From contig OY756145.1 of assembly GCA_963576785.1 (NCBI GenBank), forward strand, positions 2,666,001 to 2,730,000: a DNA stretch of 64,000 nt, given 5' to 3'. Under the pieces are notes generated by a model. That model saw only the letters and a program-made list of their open reading frames with translations. It was not told the DNA's origin and made no database searches. Positions 30,986 through 40,184 of the stretch are shown in pieces. This DNA is from Chlorophyllum brunneum (Eukaryota > Basidiomycota > Agaricomycetes > Agaricales > Agaricaceae). The position numbers were made by a program, and so were the translations under genes. Position 1 is the stretch's first letter, and every line of letters starts with the position of its first letter.

Positions 30986-31658
30986 TATCAATTTGTGCTT
31001 TCGGTTTGAATTTTGATGTTGTCTGTATCCAGGCTAGCTTCAAGAACCAACGTCGTGATAATTAGGCGCTGAGAGATTTTTTGCCATAGAGAGGGTCCGA
31101 TATGGTCATTTTGAGATTTTCGCAGCATCTTTCAACCAGTAGGGGCGAATAGTGTTTCTAATTCAGTCTCATTAATCGTGATGGAACTCCACCTCTGTTC
31201 GGGTTATGAGATTCCAATGTTGGTCTGTGTGGCGATTCAACACGACCACGGCCGGGCGGTGCTACTACCTTTCCAATACTAAACTTGCATGTCAAAGTGC
31301 CAACCTCAGGCTCACAACACGTTGACTAGGTGCTTTGCAAAGCCCCACCTGACTGGAGCTGATAATGATCTTTATGTTGGGACAAGGGGCCTTGTCGTAA
31401 GTCTGCTTCATCCAGAAGTGGCTTAGTGCATCCTCCGAATCCAACGCTTTAACCGCGCAGACACCAGGCATGATCGTTATGTTATAAAGCCAGCGATTAC
31501 TCGCTTCTCCTCAGCGAAAGCTTCTCTCCAGCCCCCTTCCTCTCGAAACCGGTGCGGTAGTGCTTGCCAAGTATTTGTAGGTGAATAGTTCCTGTGCCTC
31601 TCGTGGAAGGAATGACGATGATGAGCTCATTAAACAGGCCACAGCCACCTACCTTACT
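30986..31658. other. Intergenic, promoter of small secreted peptide gene
   Basis: 673 bases. A TATAAAGCC motif occurs at about 31482. A possible 5' UTR intron runs from GTGAAT at about 31580 to ACAG at about 31637. No other gene is seen. Confidence 0.4.
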
Positions 31659-31805
31659 ATGAGAGTCCAAATCACATCGATACTTCTTCTTCTTGCGACT
31701 TCGGCACTGGCAATCCCCATCAACGAAGCTCGAGGCACCTCTAACGACCTCGGTCCCAACCCACAAGGATGGGCCGTTGAAACTCGGGAGCTGGACCACA
31801 TGTAA
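31659..31805 (+). CDS. Small secreted peptide precursor, 48 residues
   Basis: The start at 31659 gives a clear signal peptide (MRVQITSILLLLATSALA) and a 30-residue mature part beginning IPINEARGTSNDLGPNPQG, with Trp38 and ending ETRELDHM. A TATA box about 180 bp upstream and a possible leader intron support transcription. There are no cysteines, so it is not a cysteine-rich effector or hydrophobin. No family is recognised. It lies between the two 7TM sub-clusters, 1.2 kb upstream of copy B and divergent from it. A further exon cannot be excluded, because CACATG is followed directly by TAA. Confidence 0.45.
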   Translation: MRVQITSILLLLATSALAIPINEARGTSNDLGPNPQGWAVETRELDHM

Positions 31806-32502
31806 CAAAAAGTAGGTTGACCTTTCCGGCCAGCTAGACCAGTAGGCTCAGTTTTCAACATAGGTCAGACTTGAGGAGGACTTTGAAGGGGTTCGAATAT
31901 GTGAAATAGGGCTTGGGACATGTTCAAATCGGATGGTGTTCGTTACGTTGTGTTATTTTTCCGGCCCGTTTACTCGAATCCTAACAAGGATCCCTTGTAA
32001 GCGATTTTCCCTCAGACAATCACTCACTTCGTCGTTCGTTCTCTATTGTGTATTTATTCCCGGTCGTATAGTGGAGCGTGGTCGATCTTTTTGAAAGTTG
32101 TGATAGGTTTTGAGCCGAAGTGGGCCGGCAAATTCCGGTATGACATTAGACTTACGAGAGCTGTTCCGGGAAAACAATAGACCCACTGCTTTTGTGACTT
32201 TGTTGGTGCCCCACATGCCACTATGAAGACAATGCACAAAACAGCTATCAATCATTCTCGATAGCCTGGATACTAATAAGGAGCCTCCTCATTTCCGCCT
32301 GGCTTATAAGGTGTCTCCGCCGCCCGCCTGCAACACCACATCCACGAGTGATCAACCACTCCTACACACGGACCCCGGCAGGCATTACTTTACTTACGTC
32401 TATTCTCCTGTAGGTATCCCGTACATTTACCTCTGGCTTCAGCCTTTGCCATATTCACGCCCTCCGTTCTACTCTGCAACCCAACCCCCATTCTCTCTCT
32501 CC
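31806..32502. other. Intergenic, leader of Ser-rich gene
   Basis: 697 bases. Pyrimidine-rich sequence at 32395-32500 directly precedes the chosen start at 32503. A GGCTTATAAGG motif at 32301-32311 may be the TATA box. No other feature is seen. Confidence 0.4.
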
Positions 32503-33279
32503 ATGACTGAGTATGACTACTCCCCCGATGCCTACGAGCGCTACCTCGCAACACAGCAACGCATCGCACGTTGGGTTGACAACACCAACCAATACCCTCC
32601 TAGCAATCCTTTCGTTCCCTCACCTTCGATAGACCCCAAGTCGACTCGCGATTTGCCGTCTGAGAGTTCTTCCACAGAGAGGACCAGTTCTCGGCCTCCG
32701 AGTTCACACTACTCCAAGTCTAGGAGTCGGTCTTCTTCGGATGCGACGTATCACAGGCCAAGTCATTCTCGCTCCCAGACTGTCCCAACTCTGGGCAAAA
32801 TAAGTTCCGCAGAACGCCCTCGGCTCCCTCCTCGTCATACTTCTTCATCTTCTTATTCGCGTCCAACCCATCATTCTTCTCATTCGAGCTCTTCTCGATA
32901 CACTAGTGTATCGAACCGGACGAGAACTTCGAGTTCCACCTGCAAGACTGTCACCCCTAACAAAGATGGTCCAACCTATATCAAGGCGTCCGATAAGGAA
33001 CCCATCCTCGTCCCTATTGATGGTGGTCGTGGCGGATACGTCATTGTCCCGCCAAGAGGCAAGAGGATGGAGGTTCTGGTGAGTTGCTACCTCCTCCTCC
33101 TCTTCGTTCTCTCTTGGTGGGCAACATCTGACGTTGAGACATTCGATAATTAGAATCCCTCTTACGCAACGCCGAGTCGGGACTCGGAAATGAGCCGGAA
33201 CATGGATGGCAGTTCAGAGAAGTCACTACTTAAGCGCTTGTTGTCGGGCTTGTCCTCCCCTGGTGGGAGGAAGGATTAA
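32503..33279 (+). CDS. Ser-rich low-complexity protein, function unknown
   Basis: Two exons, 32503-33078 and 33154-33279, give 233 residues with an intron in phase 0. The start MTEYDYSPDAYERYLATQQR is preferred over an upstream in-frame ATG because the upstream stretch is pyrimidine-rich leader sequence. The N-terminal 50 residues are ordered-looking (RIARWVDNTNQYPPSNPF). A long Ser/Arg/Pro/His-rich disordered part follows (SKSRSRSSSDATYHRPSHSR), then a conserved-looking patch (GPTYIKASDKEPILVPIDGG, YVIVPPRGKRMEVL). The second exon ends SLLKRLLSGLSSPGG then RKD. The C-terminal 'IPIDGGRGGYVIVPPRGK' style patch is the part most likely to identify homologues. No signal peptide or membrane segment is seen. 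Confidence 0.65.
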
Positions 33280-34308
33280 TAGTCAAGCTAGAGAGTAGAT
33301 AAGGGCGAGGCGGAGCAGGCCCTTGAGCATCTAGACACGAGTTGGTGCTGCCTATCTTCCAACGTCAAGTTTGTCGTTCTTTTGATAGCTGGTAATCGAC
33401 CCTGTAATATGGAATGACATATTTACGATGACTTGACGACCAGATTCTCATATACATATTGTTATGTACGCATTGACTGACGATAACCAACGGATGACTA
33501 GTGGCTGACCCAGACGATATTATTATAACCCTGGTTAATTTCATCTTCTATTCACCCATGGCTTCCTGCGTGACTAAGCTCCTGTTGGGGCGGAGTTACA
33601 AGCATTTTCAATTATTCGATATGTGGTCTATTTTCACACCTTGGGGACCTTGAGAAAATCCCTCGGGAATGATTTCTATACATTCCCTTCTAAACCTTGT
33701 GGTCGCCACGTATAATGATGGTTACAGCACCCTTGTGGCTCTCGACCCCCCACCCCAGTCTAGATGCTGACTCACAAACTTTGGAGCTGCTGCCAGCAAT
33801 TATTACTGCTGAGCCGAATGGGTTCCGCGTTATATTGGATAGTACATAGTGTTGGCCATGATACTGCTATTTAAGGACACAATCACCGGTAAATTACTTT
33901 TGGCAGACGAAGGTTGATGCAGCCGCATCGAATTTATGATGAGGATGCCTTACTGAAACACAGCGACTACTGCGGCGTGATTACCGAACGAGGTGGAGCA
34001 GCATCTCACGCACAGGAACTTCGTTAACACAGTACCTCGCAAAAGACCACCGCGACAGCGTTATCATCCTCCTCCAGACCTTTGGTTGTTTCCGTACTTC
34101 ACTCTTGGGGTACCATAGTCCTCGGACTGCTGAATTAGCTGAGTCTGTATCACACCTAGGAGATCGGCGTCAAATATTTAACGATAATTACAGACATGCA
34201 GTATGGCAATGGGCGACTCGTCTATCAAGCCTGGTGGAATAGGATCGTAGGAAAGGCATATTCTCTCCTATATATCAACAGTGCCCGCCATTTATATAAC
34301 TGACTCCT
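33280..34308. other. Intergenic
   Basis: 1.03 kb between the convergent Ser-rich gene and the repeat-peptide gene. No coding region, repeat or RNA gene could be supported. Confidence 0.4.
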
Positions 34309-34554
34309 TTACTCTGCTTCTTGGGGAACAGTGACCTCGAGGGAGCCGTGCCATGCGCTGAGGTCAGCTTGCCGCCCCTTTATTGAAACGTGATGAGCAC
34401 CGGTCCAAGCAGGCTCAGGTTCTGCTGCACGTTGTTTAACAGAAACCTCCAATGCGCCATGCCAAGTACCCAGGCTCTCTGGTTCGGGGACGGGTGAGGC
34501 GAATGCGGATGACAGGACTGTGAGAACAGCGATGATGGAGGTGAAGACCTTCAT
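34309..34554 (-). CDS. Candidate processed repeat-peptide precursor
   Basis: 81-residue secreted protein. The start at 34554 gives a signal peptide (MKVFTSIIAVLTVLSSAFA). The remaining 62 residues contain three degenerate copies of W-x-G-x-x-x-V-(S/T)-(V/I), starting at W31 (WHGALEVSVK), W50 (WTGAHHVSIK) and W68 (WHGSLEVTV), spaced 18-19 residues apart. Between the copies lie KQR (40-42) and KGR (59-61). Directly after the signal peptide come S-P, V-P and E-P, and after KQR come A-A, E-P and E-P, which resemble X-Pro/X-Ala dipeptides trimmed by a Ste13-type dipeptidyl aminopeptidase. The basic sites are not canonical KR or RR. There is no C-terminal CAAX box, so it is not a classical basidiomycete lipopeptide pheromone. 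A TATA box and a probable 5' UTR intron lie upstream. Peptide processing is inference. Confidence 0.65.
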   Translation of the reverse strand: MKVFTSIIAVLTVLSSAFASPVPEPESLGTWHGALEVSVKQRAAEPEPAWTGAHHVSIKGRQADLSAWHGSLEVTVPQEAE

Positions 34555-34571
34555 GGTGTCGGTTTGGTTAA

Positions 34572-34634
34572 CTAGACGGTGCCGGTCGTTGTCAGTCACC
34601 CCCAAGTCGAGTAAAAAGTGAGCGTCTAACGTAC
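34572..34634 (-). other. Probable 5' UTR intron of the repeat-peptide gene
   Basis: The minus strand shows donor GTACGT at 34634-34629, an internal TGACTGAC branch-like motif and acceptor CTAG at about 34572-34575, ending 18 bases before the start codon. Confidence 0.5.
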
Positions 34635-34685
34635 CTGTGATATGGAGTTAGCTGAGCTGCTGCATCTTACAGTTGTTTACTCGTC

Positions 34686-34694
34686 CTATATATG
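34686..34694 (-). promoter_or_regulatory. TATA box of the repeat-peptide gene
   Basis: Reads CATATATAG on the minus strand, about 135 bp upstream of the start codon and about 55 bp upstream of the leader intron donor. Confidence 0.5.
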
Positions 34695-34945
34695 TGTGCA
34701 CGGGTGTTTGGCGTGACAGATGATTGTTGCGCTTGATTTGATTATGATGATCATATTAATAGCAGTCGCAGCGTGCCTAGGCTTACCACGTCCCTCTGGA
34801 TTCATAAGCGTATTAAAGAGCGAAGACCTATTTCCAGACCGGTTTGAAGTGTACTCGAAAGTAATACGGATAGGTAAGCAGGTGCAATAACAGTGTGGCT
34901 TCGGGGACGAAAATATCTTATACATCCTTTCCGACCCACTTCTTC

Positions 34946-35350
34946 TCATTCCCCGTTTTTTTTGACATTCCATTCATAACGCTTTGTTCCACCGTATCTG
35001 TGCTCTCCACCAGGTGGGGAATATGGCTCCTCTTTCTTCTCGACGCTGGAGTACTCGGCCGAGCGCATCCCCGACCGGCTGTAGGCACCGGAGGTATCCT
35101 CGTGCGGTGCGCAATCTTCTGGATTACTCTTTGGGTCTACTGGGTATTTGAAACTTCTCTTTGGGTCAAACTCGGAGCGTGCTGACGAGGGCGCAGTAGA
35201 TAGGGGGTCATGGTGCTTTTTCAAGTTCCTCTCACCCTCGACTCGTTTCCCACTATTTGTGGTATGTAGTAGGGTACGACCGTAGCTATTTCTGGCTCCA
35301 ATAAACGATTTTGTGGGTAGAGTAGCATTCGAAAGTCGGGTAGACAACAT
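34946..35350 (-). CDS. Small protein with mitochondrial-type presequence
   Basis: Single-exon frame of 134 residues. The N-terminus is rich in Arg, Ser and Thr and lacks acidic residues (MLSTRLSNATLPTKSFIGAR then NSYGRTLLHTTNSGKR), as in mitochondrial targeting sequences. The rest is hydrophilic and probably disordered (KKHHDPLSTAPSSARSEFDP, PPGGEHRYGGTKRYEWNV). No family is recognised. Base composition is normal for the window. It could also be the last exon of a longer gene. Confidence 0.45.
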   Translation of the reverse strand: MLSTRLSNATLPTKSFIGARNSYGRTLLHTTNSGKRVEGERNLKKHHDPLSTAPSSARSEFDPKRSFKYPVDPKSNPEDCAPHEDTSGAYSRSGMRSAEYSSVEKKEEPYSPPGGEHRYGGTKRYEWNVKKNGE

Positions 35351-35530
35351 GGTGGTAAGATGGAAACAAAACAGTTAGGCAAAAGGAGGAGTCGAGATAT
35401 GACGTCACTAAGCACAGGTTCCCGCTCAAGACGGCCACAACAGTAACATCGGACATAAGAGACGTTAATTTAGGCACAAATTCGTTGTTTGGATTACTGG
35501 ATCTGCGTTCCGAGCTCGCTGTATGGGGTC

Positions 35531-35833
35531 TCAACCAATGATTAATACGGCATCGGTAAAGGGCTTACGTGCCTGAGGCTGAGTATTCCCCTGCCCCCGT
35601 TGTGGTGTCATAATCTGTTCTTTGTCAAAAGCTGTGCAGCAACATATCTAAGTACACATACTGTACCTTCTGGTTCCTACTTGTCGCCCCTGCAACTCTA
35701 CCTGCCCCAGGCTCCCTTGGGCTTTCTTTAAACCTTCCCCTTTATCGAGCTCTTCGTCAGAAACCTTTCGTACATTGGGCTCTGGAATACCATGGGGATA
35801 ACATTTCTCATTTCCGGTGAAGCTTCCTTCCAT
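35531..35833 (-). CDS. Small hydrophilic protein, tentative two-exon gene
   Basis: Exons 35681-35833 and 35531-35614 join in phase 0 through a GT-AG intron and give 78 residues. The first exon reads MEGSFTGNEKCYPHGIPEPN and then a Glu/Lys-rich stretch (VSDEELDKGEGLKKAQGSLG); the second is Gln-rich (IMTPQRGQGNTQPQARKPF). No family, signal peptide or membrane helix is seen. The call rests on coding-like composition and splice fit only. Confidence 0.3.
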
Positions 35834-36107
35834 GAGGATGCACTAGGGCTAGTGGAATAGTGATTAGACGTTAAGTGACTTCTCTCTCTTGGCGTCATCG
35901 CGATGAGCTCCCCAGATCAAGATGTAGAGCATGAGTTGAAAATTATTATTACATACTTTACAGGACACAGCCAAACCAGTCACAGCCACAGACTCCGTGC
36001 CAGAGTATACCATTAGATTACAGAAAAGCGGACATTATTACAACTCAGATAATCAGAGTAGAGTTTAGCGATAAGAGGAAATACCGCAGGTCCAAGTAGA
36101 GGTGGAA

Positions 36108-36770
36108 TTAGAAATCAGAGCCAGGACCTTTATGAGTATATTCAGCATCACTGTCCTGCTTTGGAACGGAGGGCATTCCGAATCTCAAGCAGGTTGCGAT
36201 GATGATGAACTCGGTGACGCAACCAATGGCGAGGCCTGTTAAATCCCATCAATCCCATTACGGCCGGGTCTCCCCAATGATATCGATGCCATCGTGGTGT
36301 TCCAATTACATCAGCTGGTTCCACCAGTGGTGGCAAAGTTGGGTTAACGACAATGTCACTGTTCTGAATTCCGTGTAGGATGATGGGGTATAATGCGTAG
36401 ATGATGAAAAAAGGAGAAACGATGAACGTCAGACACAGGGCGACCTATCGGGGCAAAAAATATATGAGATAGCAGAAAATATACCGAATATAATCTCCCG
36501 GACCTTGTGACCATTTCTATGATTGTAGAACACTATAGAAGATATTGCAATATCGACGACGACACCAAGGAGGACGGAAATATATATAACATGAAAGTGA
36601 CACGCAATAATATTCATATCTATCAAAACAACTACCCTCAACCCAAAATTACCCATACTTAAGACAATCAAGACTACAACCAGGATGGCTTTGGCAACCA
36701 CCTTCGTGTCACAGAGAACCTTCGACGTGTTTAGCGACACTCTTTTGCGGTGCGTGATAAGCGCCGGAAT
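36108..36770 (-). pseudogene. Seven-transmembrane family relic, copy C
   Basis: Begins abruptly near helix 3 with PALITHRKRVSLNTSKVLCD, matching LALITHREKVLLNTSRVLRD of copy D. It continues through helix 5 (VVVDIAISSIVF) and retains the family intron, with GGTCACAAG before the donor and VALCLTFIVSPFFIIYAL after it. The end reads LAIGCVTEFIIIATCLRFGM. The signal peptide, Gly-rich segment and helices 1-2 are missing. A frameshift near 36245 separates the loop from the last helix, where a TGA precedes the WDLTG that matches copy D. It is a 5'-truncated, frameshifted copy. Confidence 0.75.
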
Positions 36771-37755
36771 ATCAGACACGAACGAAAAGCTGCCATGCAT
36801 ATGGGGATCGAAAAGTCCGGAGCTGCTGTTTTAGGACCAGGAGTAGCTCGATATTCCGAGTTTCTTTCTTCACACAATGGGGCTTGTCTACCTTACCACG
36901 AAGCTGAATTGGAGCTACGAGCCAAGGCGGACAATGTGTGCCTCGAGGCATCACTTGACGTTCATTCCGAGTCTAGTGGGGTTGAAACGTTGATCCTTAA
37001 CAGCCTGCTCCATCTCATTGACACTTCGATGGCACTTTTCCACCATTGACATCGAGACAGACAATTGTCACTTATCGAGTCACTGTTGCAGCAGAATCAT
37101 TGTTGGGAATGGTCCGAGTTCGGGGAAGCAGGACGCAACCGAGCGACTAACTTTGTAACATTGATGACACTATACGTTTCTTGAAATAGAGCTCACAGTG
37201 GTCTTCCTTTATTTAACGTATGCCTACCAATGCACAGCAGGTAAGGTGAAGACAAGGCATCCAGGATATAACAACCCTTAGCCCTCTGCCGGACTCGACC
37301 TGTCCCGCCACAGCTATATGGGGCATCTGCCATCCTCAGATCCTTATAACGAAAAATGGAAGCGCATGGTGAGAGCAGCGAATTCTGCAATCTCCCTAAT
37401 GTAGAAGACCCGTTACTCGGAGGTCCAGTCCTGGGGAAGACTTGGAACCACCCTACGTGGGTCACGTCCGCTGAAAGAGGTGGACGATTAAAGGAGGACA
37501 ATTGACGCGTAAGTTGAACGCGATTTAACTCAAGGATATCATCTAATCTCTCCCTACATCATTGTTGGAAGTCCGAGCACCGTGGCCTACGAGTCTCGGG
37601 GTGAGTCTGTTCACAGTATACTTGCGAGGATAAACTATCATATTATACCATCATATCACAAGGTTCCTAATATAGTACAGAAATAGAAGACATAGCTACT
37701 GAAGGCCGAAACCCAAGAAGGATTATACATGCGATTTTGTATGCTCGTGAGTATT
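36771..37755. other. Spacer with duplicated flanks of the 7TM units
   Basis: 985 bases. The block GAGCTCACAGTGGTCTTC near 37189 recurs as AAAGCTCACAGTAGTCCTTA near 39549 and, more weakly, near 41725, marking the boundaries of tandem units of about 2.2 kb. No gene is seen. Confidence 0.45.
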
Positions 37756-38778
37756 TTATTTTCTGCCCTTCTGTTTTGGAATGAATGGCATTCCGAATGT
37801 CAAGCATGTCGCGATGATAATGAATTCGGTGATGCAATCAACGACGAGGTTTGCCAGGTCCCACTGGGCTATGGTTGCCTCGACATTTCCAATATTCCCC
37901 AAACCCTCCACTACAACGAAATATAGCGCGTAGATGATGAAGAGGGGGGAGATTATGAACGCTAGGCACAGCGCGACCTGTCGAGTCGAAAGATGAGATG
38001 ACAGAAACATACTCAACATGATTGCACGGACCTTATGATCATTGATGGGAGCATGTCTTGAGCGAACATAGAGAAGAATCGAAGACACTGCAATGTCGAC
38101 AGTGGCGATGAGAAGAAAAGAGATATAAGCGATGTAAAGATGGTCCGCGGTTTGAGCATCTGCCGCCGACGAAGGATTGACTGCCAAGCCGGTGTAGCTT
38201 ATGCTTAGGGCAAGCAGGATCACAACCAAGATCGCATCACCGACCATCTTGGCGTCGCGGAGTACTCTGGAAGTGTTCAGCAACACCTTTTCTCGATGTG
38301 TGATCAGCGCCAGAATAGCGGATATGAGAAAGATGTCGGCAAAGAAACCCATGATAACCCAGGCTATGATGAAGCCGTCGCTAACCGTAGGGTCATCGTG
38401 CCTGTTCTGGTTGTACATTATACCCCAGAAAGCACCATGAAGGACATATGCGGCGGTGAGGCACATCGTCGACAGGAGAAGGAAAGCAGGGAAGATGGGC
38501 CCAACGCTGAATTCGGGAAGTGTGATAGATGGTGGTTGGCGAGTGATGCGCCTACGAATGTTGATCAAAGCTTGAATTGCCTGGAGGGTGGTGAAAACGG
38601 CGAAGATGACACAGAATGCGAAGATTGCAGCAACTATCGGCTCGAAACTCAAGCTCGAAATCGAGTCGCCAAAAATACCACCTCCACCCCCGCCCCCATG
38701 GCCACGACCTCCTCTTGCGAGGACTACAGAGGGTAAAAGGGAGAAGATTGAAATCAACAGTGAGAGGTGGGGATGCAT
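37756..38778 (-). CDS. Seven-transmembrane family protein, copy D
   Basis: Exons 38032-38778 (249 codons) and 37756-37977 give 322 residues. The start at 38778 (MHPHLSLLISIFSLLPSVVL) begins a signal peptide; an in-frame ATG at 38835 would add 19 residues and hide it. A Gly-rich segment follows (RGGRGHGGGGGGGIFGD). Helices lie near 46-68, 93-120, 135-160, 178-200, 213-238, 250-271 and 288-311. Motifs are LALITHREKVLLNT, IATVDIAVSSILLYVRSR and CLTFGMPFIPKQKG. It is only distantly similar to copies A and B, yet has the same helix spacing, the same intron after codon 249 and the same CC/CL-x-GMP/GAP-P-K style tail, which places all copies in one family. The intron is 54 bases and open, so read-through would add 18 residues. 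Function is unknown. Confidence 0.75.
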   Translation of the reverse strand: MHPHLSLLISIFSLLPSVVLARGGRGHGGGGGGGIFGDSISSLSFEPIVAAIFAFCVIFAVFTTLQAIQALINIRRRITRQPPSITLPEFSVGPIFPAFLLLSTMCLTAAYVLHGAFWGIMYNQNRHDDPTVSDGFIIAWVIMGFFADIFLISAILALITHREKVLLNTSRVLRDAKMVGDAILVVILLALSISYTGLAVNPSSAADAQTADHLYIAYISFLLIATVDIAVSSILLYVRSRHAPINDHKVRAIMLSMFLSSHLSTRQVALCLAFIISPLFIIYALYFVVVEGLGNIGNVEATIAQWDLANLVVDCITEFIIIATCLTFGMPFIPKQKGRK

Positions 38779-40184
38779 AACGGGTGAGCTGCCAACCGTA
38801 GGACAACGATCCTGGGGGACGCTCAGTGTAACCACGCTATTTCAACATTCACGGATCGCTTCGGTTCAAAAATAGTTTGATAAAAATCCAGAGGCGCTGT
38901 TCATTCGTGTCAAATTCGTTGAATGAGAGGCTGTGCGTTTGCCATGAATGAAAAAGGGCAAGTTTGCTATTTTATGGGCTTGGCATCATAACGAACGTTG
39001 CCTCGTTTGCTTGTTCGTACAACCGGACCTCACAGCGCCGAATTGGAACTACTCCTTGACCAAGAATGCCAGTTTTTCGAGTCTTCATCTACCATCGATT
39101 GCGTAACCAACGATGGGACCAAGTGTTCTGTCTTGCTCAGCTGGCGGGATTGTTAAAATGGAAGACTTGCTTGCGAGAAGTCGTGTCGGTCACGGACGAT
39201 GTTTTGTCGCTCTATTGTTCTCCTCATTTATCGAGCTCGCTCGATATCCGGATCGCTCGCCCCTTTCTACTACCACTCACACTCTCCAAGGCTGCCGATC
39301 CCCACCCCAGACCCTTCATGTTATTCTCCCTCCATTAAGCTATGTTGTTCAATCTGTTTTACCCTACACAGCCATAGACAAAGACGTTGATTCTCAGTGC
39401 AGTCCCAATACACCTTTCGTAACTTGTCCATGATCTAAACATAGCCAATTGTTGAATCACTCTGCTGAACTGAGGGGAGCCGAGTTTGCCGGAACCGAGC
39501 GTAGCCGAAAGCCATCGGCTGAATGGCACTAGGACGTTCCTTCAAATAAAGCTCACAGTAGTCCTTACTTTATTTGATATTCCTTCGTCCACTCATCGAG
39601 TCGGGCGCAAGAAAAGATGTCCAGCAGATGACTGATAATCTTGGGCTTCCCGCCGACCCTAAAACGTTTCATCTAGTCACACATGGTTATGAGTGGCTTC
39701 CGCAGCAGGAGGCAGACGCCTCTTATCAGCAAAAAGATGGAGGAAAAATGGAAGGGCAATGAATTTCGCAAACGAGAAGACCCAGGAAGGGGCAGTTGAA
39801 GTATGGGGAACTGAATGCGTCGATTACAAATTCATCGGTCGGTAGCAGGTACCTCGAGCGTCTCCCGGGAACGTGAGCCCTCCGAAAGTCTAGGTTCGAA
39901 CGATGATGGGAGAGCATAGGATGAGATTGCCGACCCAGAGCAACCAAGCCCATTCCGTGATTGCTAAGCCTTCGTGGAACGCTCTTTAAGTAAACGGAGA
40001 TACCTTCCAATCTCTCTCGGCATATTGGTGTGATCTCGAGCACTGTAACTTACAAGTACGACTAAACACTATAGAGGACACAGGCGGATCTGCTCAAGGT
40101 ACACTCCCCAGGACCAGATGTTGCCACATCACAAGGCTCGGAATGTAATACATAAATGGAATGCGGGTCGAAAAACGAGCGGGG
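38779..40184. other. Spacer between 7TM copies D and E
   Basis: 1.4 kb. Contains the promoter of copy D and duplicated flanks (GAGCTCACAG-type block near 39549; TCGAGCACTGTAACTTACAAG near 40036, similar to TCCGAGCACCGTGGCCTACGAG near 37571). No gene is supported. Confidence 0.45.

Noticed and set aside
32043..32255. Short minus-strand frames upstream of the Ser-rich gene
   Set aside because: Two overlapping frames of similar length with no start context, motif or splice partner.
34309..34554. Classical lipopeptide mating pheromone
   Set aside because: The protein has a cleavable signal peptide and ends in QEAE without a CAAX box, so it cannot be a farnesylated basidiomycete pheromone.
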